From: UBA10438 sp044238605
GTDB taxonomy: Bacteria > Bacteroidota > Ignavibacteria > Kapaibacteriales > Kapaibacteriaceae
Reading direction: 5' to 3'
NCBI GenBank assembly: GCA_044238605.1
Contig: JBIICY010000010.1
Span: 1 to 53,460, forward strand
Length of the DNA: 53,460 bases
Position 1 is the stretch's first letter, and each line of letters opens with the position of its first letter. The notes beneath the pieces were generated by a model. That model was not told where the DNA came from. It saw only the letters and a program-made list of their open reading frames with translations, and did not search any database. Position numbers and translations under genes: made by a program. This document shows positions 25,401 through 34,300 of this stretch, piece by piece.

Positions 25401-26149
25401 TCCTCACCTATGCAACACTCGAACCAGAGCCGTATACAACAAACGAGCCAGTACTCACCGATACAATACAGTGGCCCACACACGGATCGATTACAGCACG
25501 CGATCTCTGCGTCCGCTATGCTCCGAATCTGCCCCATGTTCTTCAAGGACTCTCGTTCGAGATTGCCCCTGCAGCTACGGTTGGCATTATCGGCAGAACT
25601 GGTTCGGGCAAGAGCACGTTGTTTCAAACGCTGTTCCGGTTTGTGGAGCCAGAGAGCGGATCTGTGCTCATCGACGGCATCGATATCACAACGATACCGT
25701 TGGAGAGGCTTCGCAGGAGTATCGCCATCATTCCGCAGGACCCAACGCTGTTCATTGGCACGATTCGGGCTAATGTAGATCGGTTTACGAACTGCACCGA
25801 CGAAGAAGTCTGGGATGCACTGCGTCGTGTGCAGCTTGCAGATATGGTGCGCGCACTGCCCGGTGGACTCCAGTCTGAGGTGTTTGAAGGGGGCGTAAAC
25901 TTCTCACAAGGTCAGCGTCAGCTTCTCTGCATGGCACGAGCCATTCTTACCCGCGCACGAATCATTGTTCTAGATGAAGCTACAGCAAGCGTAGACGTTG
26001 CCACGGATGCTCTCATTCAACAGACGATCCGAGAAGAGTTCAAGGATGTAACGGTGTTGATCATTGCCCATAGACTTGACACCGTTGCCGATGCCGATAT
26101 GATTATCGAGCTATCAGAAGGAAAGGTTGCCTCGATTACCAGACGTTGA
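22469..26149 (+). CDS. Full-length ABCC/MRP-like ABC exporter (TMD-NBD-TMD-NBD)
   Basis: 1226 aa in one chain, unlike the half-transporters usual in bacteria. NBD1 has Walker A GSVGGGKST near residue 424, LSGGQKQR near 520 and Walker B IVFLDDPLSAVD near 543. The Asp in place of the catalytic Glu is the hallmark of ABCC NBD1. NBD2 has GRTGSGKST near 1043, the variant signature NFSQGQRQL near 1145 and an intact IIVLDEATASVD near 1168. WLGSWTD opens the second membrane domain and FFDSTPIGRILNRFARD follows, again as in ABCC proteins. An asymmetric exporter is predicted, with one consensus and one degenerate ATP site. Substrate is unknown. It follows the LOG pair by four bases, and its 3' end overlaps convergent murB by 14 bp. 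Confidence 0.9.
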   Translation: MLRDLLFHSAGSIIRIGRTRPLQPEDAPTLPEYLEPRNSPKDFSVLDSSHPWTFIRGVFLATGSPAKRIGILLTSKVLLGALSPILLHRLLEILPNVSAAPFEPSMRSLPIAAFVTALLLGLLGLIGALVQQHIYFTMLRGYATIVNGINNRVMRHTLHLRRSARSMMQTGDMVNHLSSDTDAMAEAMFFIPEFMNSVLQTIVVVSLLWYYLGAATLASLAMLALISPLTIIVARKFRKLDHDIMELRDTRVTLMSQILQGIRVVKFHAWERSVIDEVQGVRKEEIATRLRIVRADAFSNVIFVSTTTLVGFAGFAAFVALGGTLTTPVVFACLALFTMLEEPFGMISHLLKNLQHAKVATNRLNAFFNAATRPVDVSDVSDASSPVSISVNNLTVRFPDSDTPALKGIELNIPAGASVALVGSVGGGKSTLLRTLAGLHYPESGTITFSDMPDGLRHRQAYVPQEAFIMNATIRDNIMFGEQADSGKLQRAVAACALSRDLAMMPHGLQTEIGERGVNLSGGQKQRISLARAAYYESGIVFLDDPLSAVDVETEEHLIQRLLFGEWSTITRICVTHRLQHLSRFDLVVIVEKGHVVAAGPFEEIKHHPQMMHLLQAQSQAEATSHATREALQNQAQHAPHGFVDEPQQEVGRITEDEDRATGAVRLGVYLDYLRAMVGHSWRAPFILSALIATTVGLTLLPMTQMWWLGSWTDSQSSGQQVTTYTALAVYGLLGVLVLAAWYGERLFWMYRSATAGVTIHNNALHGVMSAPLRFFDSTPIGRILNRFARDVEGVDDYLSWNVEQSIRSLAQTIGALVLIISIIPVVLVVVAPVLTIYYVLQRDYRKSAREAKRLESISRSGRYAHYKELVTGLDVVHGFGKESLMMETYFDILARYQRQYWCSIMLNRWFSTRVPLISGGVSLATCVIIVAVAWTGSISASVAGIVLTYALSFWGSLNWTVRSFSEVESRMTSVERLLTYATLEPEPYTTNEPVLTDTIQWPTHGSITARDLCVRYAPNLPHVLQGLSFEIAPAATVGIIGRTGSGKSTLFQTLFRFVEPESGSVLIDGIDITTIPLERLRRSIAIIPQDPTLFIGTIRANVDRFTNCTDEEVWDALRRVQLADMVRALPGGLQSEVFEGGVNFSQGQRQLLCMARAILTRARIIVLDEATASVDVATDALIQQTIREEFKDVTVLIIAHRLDTVADADMIIELSEGKVASITRR

Positions 26150-27152
26150 CCTCTCGCACGAGTGCGATGTTAAAGGTATCGAGGACTGACTTCTGAATAT
26201 TGGCCGATAGGTCTAAGATCTCTACGCCGTTAGCACCACCATGATTCACCAGTACAAGTGCCTGACGGTCGTGCACGCCGCATGCTCCCATACGCGCCCC
26301 CTTCCATCCGCATTGTTCAATAAGCCAGCCGGCAGCAACCTTTACCGTTCCATCAAACTGCGGATAGACCGGCATTGCAGGAAACTGCTGCTGAAGCTCC
26401 TGTGCCTGCTCGGCAGTGATCACTGGGTTCATGAAGAACGACCCTGCGTTGCCTATAACTCGAGGATCTGGCAGCTTGCGCGAACGCACACGAACCACAG
26501 CTGTGTAGATGTCGTGGGTTGTTGGCGTTTCGATATTCATCGCCCCAAGCTCTTCCTGAACATCCCGATAGGATGTAATTCGCTGCTCTTCGAGGGACAG
26601 CCGATAAGTAACTGATGTTATCATCAGCTGATCGCGGAGTTCACGCTTGAATACGCTAACGCGATATCCAAATGCACAATCGGAAGCCGTGAACTTGCGG
26701 ATCGCACCGCTTGCGATATCGAACGCTTCGAGTTCTTCAAAGATCGAGGCCTGCTCTACTCCGTAGGCTCCGATGTTCTGCATAGGAGCAGCGCCCACCG
26801 TACCTGGGATGAGGGCAAGATTTTCCATGCCAGACCATCCCTGCTCTACGGTCCACGTAACTGTGTCGTGCCAATTCTCGCCACTACCAAATCGCACATG
26901 TACAGAGGGCCCGTCGATACACTCAGCACGCTGACGGATCTTGTTCACGATCACGAGCCCTTCTACGTTACCAGTAAGCAATACGTTGCTGCCACCACCA
27001 AGAATGCGTGTTGTAAGTCCCTTGTTTTTGGCAAAGGCCACCGCTTCGGCAACATCATCAAGACTGCACACAACTACTGCATACTCCGCTTTGGCAGAGC
27101 AGCCAAATGTTGTGAGGGGGCCGAGGTCGATATCGTGATCAATGGTAAGCAT
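26136..27152 (-). CDS. murB: UDP-N-acetylenolpyruvoylglucosamine reductase
   Basis: 338 aa from ATG 27152, type I (E. coli-like) length. The enzyme reduces UDP-GlcNAc-enolpyruvate to UDP-MurNAc with FAD and NADPH. The FAD domain shows RILGGGSNVLL and GMENLALIPGTVGAAPMQNIGAYG. GNAGSFFMNPVI supplies the catalytic serine, AAGWLIEQCGWKG follows, and a C-terminal NGVEILDLSANIQ segment carries the conserved Glu. The ATG shares one base with the stop of the upstream metzincin gene (TAATG), so translation is coupled. An open frame from 27188 is longer but would overlap that gene and disagrees with the family start. Confidence 0.95.
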   Translation of the reverse strand: MLTIDHDIDLGPLTTFGCSAKAEYAVVVCSLDDVAEAVAFAKNKGLTTRILGGGSNVLLTGNVEGLVIVNKIRQRAECIDGPSVHVRFGSGENWHDTVTWTVEQGWSGMENLALIPGTVGAAPMQNIGAYGVEQASIFEELEAFDIASGAIRKFTASDCAFGYRVSVFKRELRDQLMITSVTYRLSLEEQRITSYRDVQEELGAMNIETPTTHDIYTAVVRVRSRKLPDPRVIGNAGSFFMNPVITAEQAQELQQQFPAMPVYPQFDGTVKVAAGWLIEQCGWKGARMGACGVHDRQALVLVNHGGANGVEILDLSANIQKSVLDTFNIALVREVNVW

Positions 27153-29845
27153 TAGCGGACAAGATGCATGATGGTTCGGACATAACAATCATTGCCGTGT
27201 GTACGTACGACAGTATAGATGCCGGTTTGCATGCCGATTGTTGGTATCACCAGTCTTGAAGCTTCTGTTCTCTGCTCTGTAATGAGTTCGCCAATCAACG
27301 AATAGACTTGAACACTGCCAAGGGGCTCGGATGATGTAACAAGCAGCGCATCCATCGTGCTCGTCACGTTGAACAATGACTGTGCGTTATCGTGTGCAGA
27401 TGAAGTTTGCTTCGTCCATCTGTAGACAAGTCCCGATGGCATATCGGTCAGCTCAGTGATATTCTCGAGGTGATCACCCTCGTATCGAAAACCTGCAAGT
27501 GCCTCGCGCGCACTGTTCTCTTGGAAGCTCACGATGGAGTTGTCAAGGACATCGGCACCGCGAATACCAATGTGAGCAGTAACAGGGTACGTAATAGCCA
27601 CAGGACGCAGATACGCAAACTCTATGGTGCCGTCTTCATGAACACGAAGCTGGAACGAGAAGCGTCCGCTCATCTTGGCTACGCCTGTCTCAGGATCATA
27701 CACGCGCGCTGCAAACTCCTGCCATTCTACAACTACCATGCGGCTTGGTGAAGCTCCTTGCACGCTATATCCAACATGCCATGGATTGGGGGCATTTGTA
27801 TCGGGAACGAGCTGCATTCCGAGTGGAGCAATGATTGCATCTACGTCGTCTGTCATGAGCAGTGGATAGATCGTGTACAGCGGCAGCTTGTTTGTCCCAA
27901 AGGTTACAAACCCGTTTCGATGCACCGACATGCGCTGTCCACCAGACGGAAGTGTAAAGGGGACGTCGATTGTCGAGATGGCGTTGAACGGTGTATATGG
28001 ATCCTGCAGAATACGTGGCGATGGAAGGGGCTTGTACGTCTCTACCGTTGACGAGAATCGATAGGTGCGAGCGAGCAAGGGGCGCTTGCGCTCGCGCTGC
28101 ACGAACAGTGTTGATGGCTGACCATACAGTGGGACGATTGCATCATGTTCCTGATACCACGGGGCATACGCCGATGTATCAATGCTGAGCCGAACACCAT
28201 AGTAGCCCTGTGCCGGCACATCGTCAATCACGGCAACCCCCGAGGGCGGCATAACACCTTGCGCTATGATCTGCTGCGTGTCTTCGTTGTACAGCGTGTA
28301 AATGTTTCCTCCAGCAAGCTGCGTTGCTGGGAGCTTTGTTCTGTTGGCAATGCCAGACCCTATCACAACAGATGCAACATCCATTGATGTTGAATTTGCA
28401 GAGAAACGCACCTCTACCTGCGCAGAGTCCTGCACGGCCTGCATCGCAGCAGTTCCCGGAGAGAACTTCCATCCGAGGGCGCTCGGCGCAACAACATACG
28501 AGCCGGGTAGAATGTATCGCTCAAAGATCGTGGTCGTTGCTGTGTCACTGGTCGGTGCATTGTCAAGATCAACACGCAGATCAGGAGCGCTTTTGAATCT
28601 GCAGAGAACAACAGTATGCAGGCCAATTACAGAGTCGATGATCACACGCATCTTCACTGCCTTTGCAAGAGTGAGTTCGAGGCGAGATTGGGATGACTCT
28701 ACCATCGTGATGGTGAATGACTCATCATCATAATCGTTCGTTGTGATCCTGATGTAGGGCTTTGTCACAGAAACGGTGTAGAGTGCAGTACCAAGAGACT
28801 GGAACCTAACCTGACCTTCTGCGTCGGTGAGAAGCGTGTTGGGCACAGGTGCCGGCGGCAATCCGCGGTACAGATCGTCCGAGATGACAGATAGCGATAA
28901 CGCTACTCCACGAAGAGGCTGTCCTGATTGGTCACGCACAACCACCGTGAGTGCGTTGGTATCGGCACGCACCGGCGCAGTGCCGCTGCAGAGCGCCTGC
29001 TCGATGTAGGTACGCAGTATTAAACGCTGCCGAGGATGGAACTCAAGCACAGAGACAGCACCGTTTCTGCGCTGCATGTGGCAGTACGACATGATCGTAC
29101 CGCGCGTTGGACGCACGTCTTCGGAGCTATAGCATCGTCCTGATTCAGATGTGATGCAACTGTCAAGGGGCTGCGGCCAATAGCAGCTCTGTGTGTGAAT
29201 CCCTCCGCAGATGTGCCCTATCTCATGACACAATACCTGTGCGTCCCACGTCCACGCAGGGTAGGCATCTACCACGCCATTGACGTCAATAGCACAGTAG
29301 CTTGCCCCCTTCTCACAGAGTCCACCGATAGATCTGGCTACACCACCTTCGCCGCCGCGCGCTGTGATAACAACTGACAGGTCTCGATCAACGGTAGACA
29401 TGGTTGCTTCATAGCGTTCAACGAACTCGTTCAGGAGTCCGTAGACCGACGTCTCCCTATCGTACGGCGATTCTTCCGGCGTCCACACCCGGAGCGACGA
29501 GATCCGAAGTCGCACACGAAGCTCGCGCTCGTACACCGCTGATGCAGCGGAGAAGAGGCGCAAGACATATGCACGTGCTGCATCGACTGAGCCAAGTTCA
29601 AGGGCAAGATCTCCATCGCATTCTACAGCAACATCAAGCGTGATGGTATCAGCAGACTGAATACCATCAACATACTTACCTGCTGCTGCGACCATCGCTC
29701 GTATGCGCTCCGGTGCAAGCTCCGGCGCGGTTTCACATGAACCCAGCGGATATGCCCGCTGAGGCCGACTACGAGTGTGCTGCTGTGCCTGTGATGTGCA
29801 CAGACACAGCAGCAACATTAAAGCGATGGTACGTATGTGATTCAC
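27152..29845 (-). CDS. Secreted metzincin-type metalloprotease with T9SS tail
   Basis: 897 aa from GTG 29845. Signal peptide MNHIRTIALMLLLCLCTSQAQ. The zinc site HEIGHICGGIH (residues 207-217) fits HExxHxxGxxH, and the Met-turn GTIMSYCH follows at about 249-256, as in reprolysin/adamalysin-like M12 proteases. Cysteines around the site (LCHEIG, QSCYW, SYCHM) suggest disulfides. Downstream is a carboxypeptidase-regulatory-like module (VVVRDQSGQPLRGVALSL, DAEGQVRFQSL), then beta-rich regions and a sorting tail (VQVYSLIGELI, MQTGIYTVVRT, IMHLVR). It is an exported endopeptidase with all catalytic residues in place. It lies 15 bp after fumC and overlaps murB by one base, an odd operon context. Confidence 0.85.
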   Translation of the reverse strand: MNHIRTIALMLLLCLCTSQAQQHTRSRPQRAYPLGSCETAPELAPERIRAMVAAAGKYVDGIQSADTITLDVAVECDGDLALELGSVDAARAYVLRLFSAASAVYERELRVRLRISSLRVWTPEESPYDRETSVYGLLNEFVERYEATMSTVDRDLSVVITARGGEGGVARSIGGLCEKGASYCAIDVNGVVDAYPAWTWDAQVLCHEIGHICGGIHTQSCYWPQPLDSCITSESGRCYSSEDVRPTRGTIMSYCHMQRRNGAVSVLEFHPRQRLILRTYIEQALCSGTAPVRADTNALTVVVRDQSGQPLRGVALSLSVISDDLYRGLPPAPVPNTLLTDAEGQVRFQSLGTALYTVSVTKPYIRITTNDYDDESFTITMVESSQSRLELTLAKAVKMRVIIDSVIGLHTVVLCRFKSAPDLRVDLDNAPTSDTATTTIFERYILPGSYVVAPSALGWKFSPGTAAMQAVQDSAQVEVRFSANSTSMDVASVVIGSGIANRTKLPATQLAGGNIYTLYNEDTQQIIAQGVMPPSGVAVIDDVPAQGYYGVRLSIDTSAYAPWYQEHDAIVPLYGQPSTLFVQRERKRPLLARTYRFSSTVETYKPLPSPRILQDPYTPFNAISTIDVPFTLPSGGQRMSVHRNGFVTFGTNKLPLYTIYPLLMTDDVDAIIAPLGMQLVPDTNAPNPWHVGYSVQGASPSRMVVVEWQEFAARVYDPETGVAKMSGRFSFQLRVHEDGTIEFAYLRPVAITYPVTAHIGIRGADVLDNSIVSFQENSAREALAGFRYEGDHLENITELTDMPSGLVYRWTKQTSSAHDNAQSLFNVTSTMDALLVTSSEPLGSVQVYSLIGELITEQRTEASRLVIPTIGMQTGIYTVVRTHGNDCYVRTIMHLVR

Positions 29846-29860
29846 AACACGTACACTCGA

Positions 29861-31252
29861 TCACAGACTTGGACCGAGCATGTCTTCCGGACGCACCCAT
29901 TCGTCGAACTGTGCTTCAGTGAGAAGTCCGAACTTGACGGCCTCCTCCTTGAGCGTTGTTCCGTTCTTATGCGCAGTCTTGGCAATCTTGGCTGCGTTAT
30001 CATATCCGATGTGTGGATTGAGCGCCGTAACAAGCATCAGCGTGTTCTGGTTGTAGTAGTTCAGACGCTCAACGTTTGGTGTAATACCAACAGCGCAGTG
30101 CTCATTAAACATCGTGCATGTGTCAGCGAGCAAACGCACACTCTGGAGCACGTTGTAGATGATCACTGGCTTAAACACGTTTAGCTCGAAGTTGCCCGAT
30201 GCACCGCCAACATTAATGGCAACGTCGTTTCCAAACACTTGCGTAGCCACCATCGTCATAGCCTCGCTCTGGGTTGGATTTACCTTGCCCGGCATGATCG
30301 AAGAGCCCGGCTCGTTTTCTGGGATCGAGATCTCACCAAACCCGCAGCGAGGTCCTGAAGCCATCCAGCGGATATCATTCGCGATCTTCATCAATGATGC
30401 AGCAAGCGTCTTGAGAGCCCCGTGCAGGAATACAAGAGCATCGTGTGCGGCAAGTGCCTCGAACTTGTTTGGAGCGCTCACAAATGGCAGTGATGTGAGC
30501 TCGCTGATCGCAGCGGCCGAACGTACGGCAAACTCCGGATGTGTGTTTAGTCCGGTACCAACAGCTGTACCACCCAGTGCAAGCTCATACACGCCACCCA
30601 GGGCATGCTCGATGCGCGCGATGTCGTTGGTAAGTGCCTGCACGTAACCGGAGAATTCCTGACCAAGCGTGATTGGCGTAGCATCCATCAGGTGCGTGCG
30701 CCCGCTCTTGATCAGCGGAGCAAACTCCTTCGCCTTTGCATCGAGTGTGTCGCGCAGTGCGCGCAGTGCCGGAAGTAGCCGCGACGTAGTAGCGATTCCT
30801 GCGGCGATATGCATGGCCGTTGGAAAGGTGTCGTTCGAGCTTTGTGACTTGTTGACGTCATCATTTGGATGAACCGGCTTTTTCGAACCTAACTCGCCCC
30901 CTGCAATCTCGATAGCGCGATTTGCTATTACCTCGTTGACATTCATGTTCGTCTGTGTGCCCGAACCGGTCTGCCAGACACTCAATGGGAAATGCTCAAA
31001 GAGTTTACCATCGATCACTTCGTCGGCGGCCTGCACGATGAGGTCCTTTGTATTGCCGGCCAGCACACCGAGATCTGCATTGACCATTGCAGCGGCCTTC
31101 TTCAGGATTGCCATGGCCTGGATCACTTCCTTCGGCATGCGCTCTTCACCGATAGCGAAGTGGATAAGCGAGCGAGCTGTTTGTGCGCCGTAGTAGGCTG
31201 TTGACGGGACGCCGATTTCTCCCATCGTATCACGTTCAATGCGTGTTGACAT
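29861..31252 (-). CDS. fumC: Class II fumarate hydratase
   Basis: 463 aa, the usual length for the tetrameric iron-free fumarase of the TCA cycle (fumarate to malate). Family motifs: WQTGSGTQTNMNVNEV around residue 100, SSNDTFPTAMH, SGRTHLMDATPITLGQE, and the superfamily signature GSSIMPGKVNPTQSE with the catalytic Ser loop near residues 313-326. TAATTTTG at 31292-31299 provides a promoter element about 40 bases before the ATG. It heads a likely transcript with the metzincin and murB genes. Assignment is firm. Confidence 0.95.
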   Translation of the reverse strand: MSTRIERDTMGEIGVPSTAYYGAQTARSLIHFAIGEERMPKEVIQAMAILKKAAAMVNADLGVLAGNTKDLIVQAADEVIDGKLFEHFPLSVWQTGSGTQTNMNVNEVIANRAIEIAGGELGSKKPVHPNDDVNKSQSSNDTFPTAMHIAAGIATTSRLLPALRALRDTLDAKAKEFAPLIKSGRTHLMDATPITLGQEFSGYVQALTNDIARIEHALGGVYELALGGTAVGTGLNTHPEFAVRSAAAISELTSLPFVSAPNKFEALAAHDALVFLHGALKTLAASLMKIANDIRWMASGPRCGFGEISIPENEPGSSIMPGKVNPTQSEAMTMVATQVFGNDVAINVGGASGNFELNVFKPVIIYNVLQSVRLLADTCTMFNEHCAVGITPNVERLNYYNQNTLMLVTALNPHIGYDNAAKIAKTAHKNGTTLKEEAVKFGLLTEAQFDEWVRPEDMLGPSL

Positions 31253-31291
31253 AGTAGTGTATGGTCGTTAAATGAAGTGAATATTCGTCTG

Positions 31292-31299
31292 CAAAATTA
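31292..31299 (-). promoter_or_regulatory. TAnnTTTG (-7) element for fumC
   Basis: TAATTTTG on the minus strand fits the consensus exactly and lies 39 bases upstream of ATG 31252, in the 55-bp gap after the RND-TolC gene. The leader would be about 30-35 nt. No strong Shine-Dalgarno sequence is present in it. Confidence 0.5.
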
Positions 31300-31307
31300 C
31301 ATGGGGC

Positions 31308-34300
31308 TTACCAGACAAGGGTCCCCGAAATACGTAACGCATCGACGGCCGATGCAAAGACGTCGAACTCGAGCTGTGCTATACGAAGTACAACATCTAT
31401 TGCGGTCTGCTGGGCCTGACGTACTTCAACGTCAGTTATGAGCCCCTCCTGATAGGACACCATCGCAACCTGTGCATTCTGCTGGGCCGATCTCAGCGAC
31501 CGTTCTTCAATGCTGATCAGATCCTGACCCTGTTTGTAGCGCTCAAAGGCCTGCTGAAGCCGCGAGCGTTGATCGCGCATAGTCTCACTCGTGAGCAGCT
31601 GCCGGCGCTGTATCTCAACCTGGGCCAGCTCCGAGGCAGCACGGTCTGCTTGCCCTCGGAATAGATTGTACCGCAGAGTGAGGCCGGCATTCCATCCGGT
31701 AGTTCTGTTGTCAAGAATAAACCCTGCTTCTGTGCTGTTGTTCGTGTACTGGTAGCCACCAGTAAGATCAAGCCTAGGCCAGAAAGCAGCATCCAGTTCG
31801 CGCTCTCTTGCCTTCGCTGCCTCGACGGCCAGCTCTGCTCCTACGATCTCGGGATTACGCTTGGCGAGAGACTCCAGAAGTGACTCAAGTGCAGGTAATG
31901 TCGGTGACGTAAGTACGGTATCGACATCTCTTGTCCGCAAAGAGGTATCTGCTACACCCATGGCCGCCGTTAACGAGGTTACAGCATTCGTGTAACTCGT
32001 CTCTGCCCTGCGCAGTAATGCCTGTACTGTGTTCTTATCGATAGTTGCCTGAGCGAGCTGCGTTCCACTGGCACTTCCAGCGCCCTTGCGGCTCATCACA
32101 ATCTCATACCGCTTCTCGGCAAGACCCAGAGCAGAACGTAAATCGCGAATCTGGTGCTGCGCCAGGACAGCCGCACCGTACTTCGTCATGACGTCTGCAA
32201 TTACCGCGGCAAACTGTCCTCGTGCACGCTCGCGCTCGCTGGAGGCCATCAGTGCAAACTGATCATCGATTGCATACATGCGGAATCCATCAAACAACGT
32301 CCACTGCATAACGGCAGCCGCATTCATGTTTGTAAAGCCCGCGTTTGATCTATCGATCACTACTCCACTGGCAGTTCTCTGCGATACACTATTTGCACCA
32401 CGAGTTGCCGCGCTTTGCAGGTCTGCCGTTGGCATGTACACGGATCGGGACTGCATGGCGCGCAAATCGGCTGACGAAGAATCAATGCGGGCAATCTTGA
32501 TCAGTCCACTGTTCTGGATTGCAGTTGCGACGGCGTCAGACATGCTCAATGGTTGTGCAGAAGTATGCACGCTCGTCAAGATCATTACAAGGCACATAAG
32601 TGCAGCAGAGACAGCACTGCCGGAATTATGCGCTGACGTGCGCTTCATGCGCGAGAGAAGCACGTAGAGCGCAGGGAGTACAAGAAGTGTGAGGAATGTT
32701 GCGATAAACATGCCCCCTACAACAGCAACGCCAAGTCCTACGCGGCTTGTGGAAGCGGCGCCAAGAGAGAATGCGATTGGCACAGCACCAAGAATTGTCG
32801 CAAGCGACGTCATCAGAATAGGACGGAATCGCGACTGCGCAGATGCCAGAGCGGCCTCTTCCCAGGATGCGCCATGCTCATGCTGCTGGTTTGCAAACTC
32901 CACGATCAAGATCCCGTTCTTGGTTACGAGTCCGATCAGAGCAATGCAGCCAATCTGTGAGAAAATGTTCAGCGTCTCTCCTGCAAACCAGAGAGAGAGT
33001 ACGGCACCAGAAAGTGCCATGGGCACCGTTAACATGATCGTAAGCGGGTCTACCCAGCTCTCGAACTGCGCTGCCAGAATGAGGTAGACAAGCACGAGCG
33101 AGACGATGAAGGCAAACAGCAGACTCGACGAACTCTCTTTGAAGTCTCGTGATGCTCCCGAGAGCGTGGTGGAAAGTTCATCTCCGGTAACAGAACGAAT
33201 AGCGTTCTGCATTGCCGTGATTCCGTCCGCGATGGTAGCACCAGCGGCAAGCCCTGCGCTGATCGTTGCACTGGCAGACCTGTTATAGCGGTAGAGCTGA
33301 GGGGGCACGCTGTTCTCGCGCAGGAGGACAAGATCGGCCAGAGGGACCATTTCCCCGGTTTGCGAACGAACCGTGAGCTGGCGCAAATCTTCGGGCGTTG
33401 AGCGCTGTGTGCGCTCTAACTCAGCAATCACCTGATACTGTTTCCCGTCCCGCGTGATGTAGCCGAAACGCTGTCCAGACAAGCCGGCCTGAATCACGGA
33501 TGCAATGTCTGTGGTACTTACACCAAGCTCACGAGCACGCGACCTATCGATCTCGATCACTAGCTCAGGTTTGGTGAATTTGAGATTTACATCAACTACA
33601 CTAAACGTTGGATCTTTCTGAGCAGCCTCCAAGATTTCTGGCAGCTTTGCGCGAAGCTCCTGCATATCATTGGCAAGCAACACTACCTGCACGGGCAGGC
33701 CAGACCGCTGTCCGGTAGAGATAGTCTGTTCCTGGATCACCACCGCCCGCGCCGAAGGTTCGCCCTTCATCAGTGCAGTGAGCTTGCCAGCAATCTGCAT
33801 CTGCGTTCGCTTGCGCTCGTCAGCGTCCTTGAGCAGCACACGAGAGAATCCCCCGTTGGTGCCTCCACCCATAAAGTTCGGAGATGTAACTGTGAGCAAG
33901 AATTTGCGCTCCGGAACGGTGCGCTCGATGGATGATCGAATGCTATCGATGATCACATTCATCCGCTCATACGTAGTTCCTTCTGGTGCGGTGATCATCA
34001 GCGTCATTGCACTACGGTCTTCAAGCGGGGCCAGTTCGCTCTTAAGAAGTGAACCCACGCCGAGGATCACGGCAAAGGAGGCAATCATGGCTATGATGGC
34101 TACCCACGGACGCTGCACCACTGCTGAAGCAGCACGGCTGTAGGTTGACGTCATCCAGACAAAGACCGGCTCAGTAATTCTGTACATCGCACCCTGCTCG
34201 GTTACCGGACGTAGCAGCTTTGTACTCATCATCGGTGTGAGTGTAAGGGAGACAAGTGCAGAGACCAGAATCGACGATGCAAGCACAACGCCAAACTCAC

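Noticed and set aside
32553..32648. A separate TolC gene starting at the internal ATG 32648
   Set aside because: There is no stop codon between pump and channel and no ribosome-binding site before this ATG; kept as one fused gene with possible processing.
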